Source: Paenibacillus xylanexedens (GTDB lineage Bacteria > Bacillota > Bacilli > Paenibacillales > Paenibacillaceae). From it: a stretch of 32,485 nt of DNA. This document shows, one piece after another, positions 32,392 through 32,485 of the stretch. The notes under the pieces were generated by a model that was given only the letters and a program-made list of their open reading frames with translations, did no database searches and was not told where the DNA came from. The DNA is taken from positions 1 to 32,485 of the forward strand of contig NZ_JAGIKV010000042.1 of NCBI RefSeq assembly GCF_017874615.1, in the 5' to 3' direction. Position numbers and translations under genes: made by a program. Within the stretch, counting starts at the first letter, position 1. Every line of letters starts with the position of its first letter.

Positions 32392-32485
32392 TGGTCATAC
32401 CCCTGTCAAGTAGACAGATGAAAAAAGCTATGCTGCCAGTGCGCATCGATATTCAATCGGTGCGCGCTGTTTGAGTTTGGCTTGA
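32392..32485 (-). mobile_element. IS3-family element, 3' end (rest outside window)
   Basis: The end TGGTCATACCCCTGTCAAGT (from 32392) resembles the end of the IS3 remnant at 26757 read on the opposite strand. It is followed by the 3' end of an OrfB gene pointing left. The remainder lies beyond the right edge. Confidence 0.6.
32428..32485 (-). CDS. IS3-family transposase OrfB, C-terminal fragment (partial)
   Basis: The minus strand from the edge reads QAKLKQRAPIEYRCALAA and a TAG at 32428. This is the usual IS3 OrfB ending (...LSPIEYR...). Only about 18 codons are visible, so intactness cannot be judged. It lies 12 nt inside the inferred IS end. Confidence 0.6.
   Translation of the reverse strand, partial: QAKLKQRAPIEYRCALAA

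Overview
The window looks like chromosomal DNA of a spore-forming, low-to-mid-GC Firmicute, most likely Paenibacillus. This is inferred from a collagen-like Gly-X-Thr spore-surface-type gene, an LplB/LplC/LipO-type ABC importer without its own ATPase, strong AAGGAGG ribosome binding sites before nearly every gene, a large multidomain secreted GH32 enzyme, and DUF2239 and CD3324-family genes. No rRNA, tRNA, CRISPR array or prophage was seen.

Layout. 1-1973 (minus) is the 5' part of a collagen-like gene that runs off the left edge; the long Pro-rich plus-strand reading frame over it is a shadow. 2458-4014 is a BCCT osmolyte transporter. 4452-9513 holds mostly minus-strand genes: a 55-aa membrane peptide, a maltose/galactoside-type O-acetyltransferase, a MATE exporter with a divergent AraC regulator, and a MarR regulator with two nitroreductases. 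9900-10316 is a rifamycin ADP-ribosyltransferase (arr) lying between two near-identical direct repeats. 10401-19456 is a catabolic-looking locus: a PucR-type regulator divergent from two cytosine-deaminase-like amidohydrolases, then a transporter unit (two permeases, one lipoprotein) ending in an amidohydrolase-2 gene. Three of its seven genes carry frameshifts. 19563-23366 is a 1267-aa secreted GH32 fructan enzyme. 23988-27756 holds an alpha/beta hydrolase, a DUF2239 gene with a strong promoter inside a large inverted repeat, a decayed IS3 transposase and a CPBP protease. 28235-31138 holds small and accessory genes: a 48-aa exported-type peptide, a DHFR-like reductase, a nucleotidyltransferase and a CD3324 gene preceded by a 38-codon leader ORF. 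31490-32344 is a Met-rich membrane protein with a cupredoxin-like domain, and the window ends inside another IS3 element.

Two things stand out as possibly new. First, the CD3324 gene has a leader ORF whose RNA can form two mutually exclusive folds, followed by a hairpin that covers the Shine-Dalgarno sequence, which is the layout of a translational attenuator. Second, the PucR/amidohydrolase/ABC locus looks like an uptake-and-hydrolysis pathway for an unknown cyclic amide or N-heterocyclic compound and seems to be decaying. In addition, a composite repeat (a 20-bp palindrome arm pair joined to a poly-A plus GTCGCTA hairpin) occurs in five intergenic gaps, with a sixth fragment.

All calls come from reading the sequence; family names rest on remembered motifs, not on searches.
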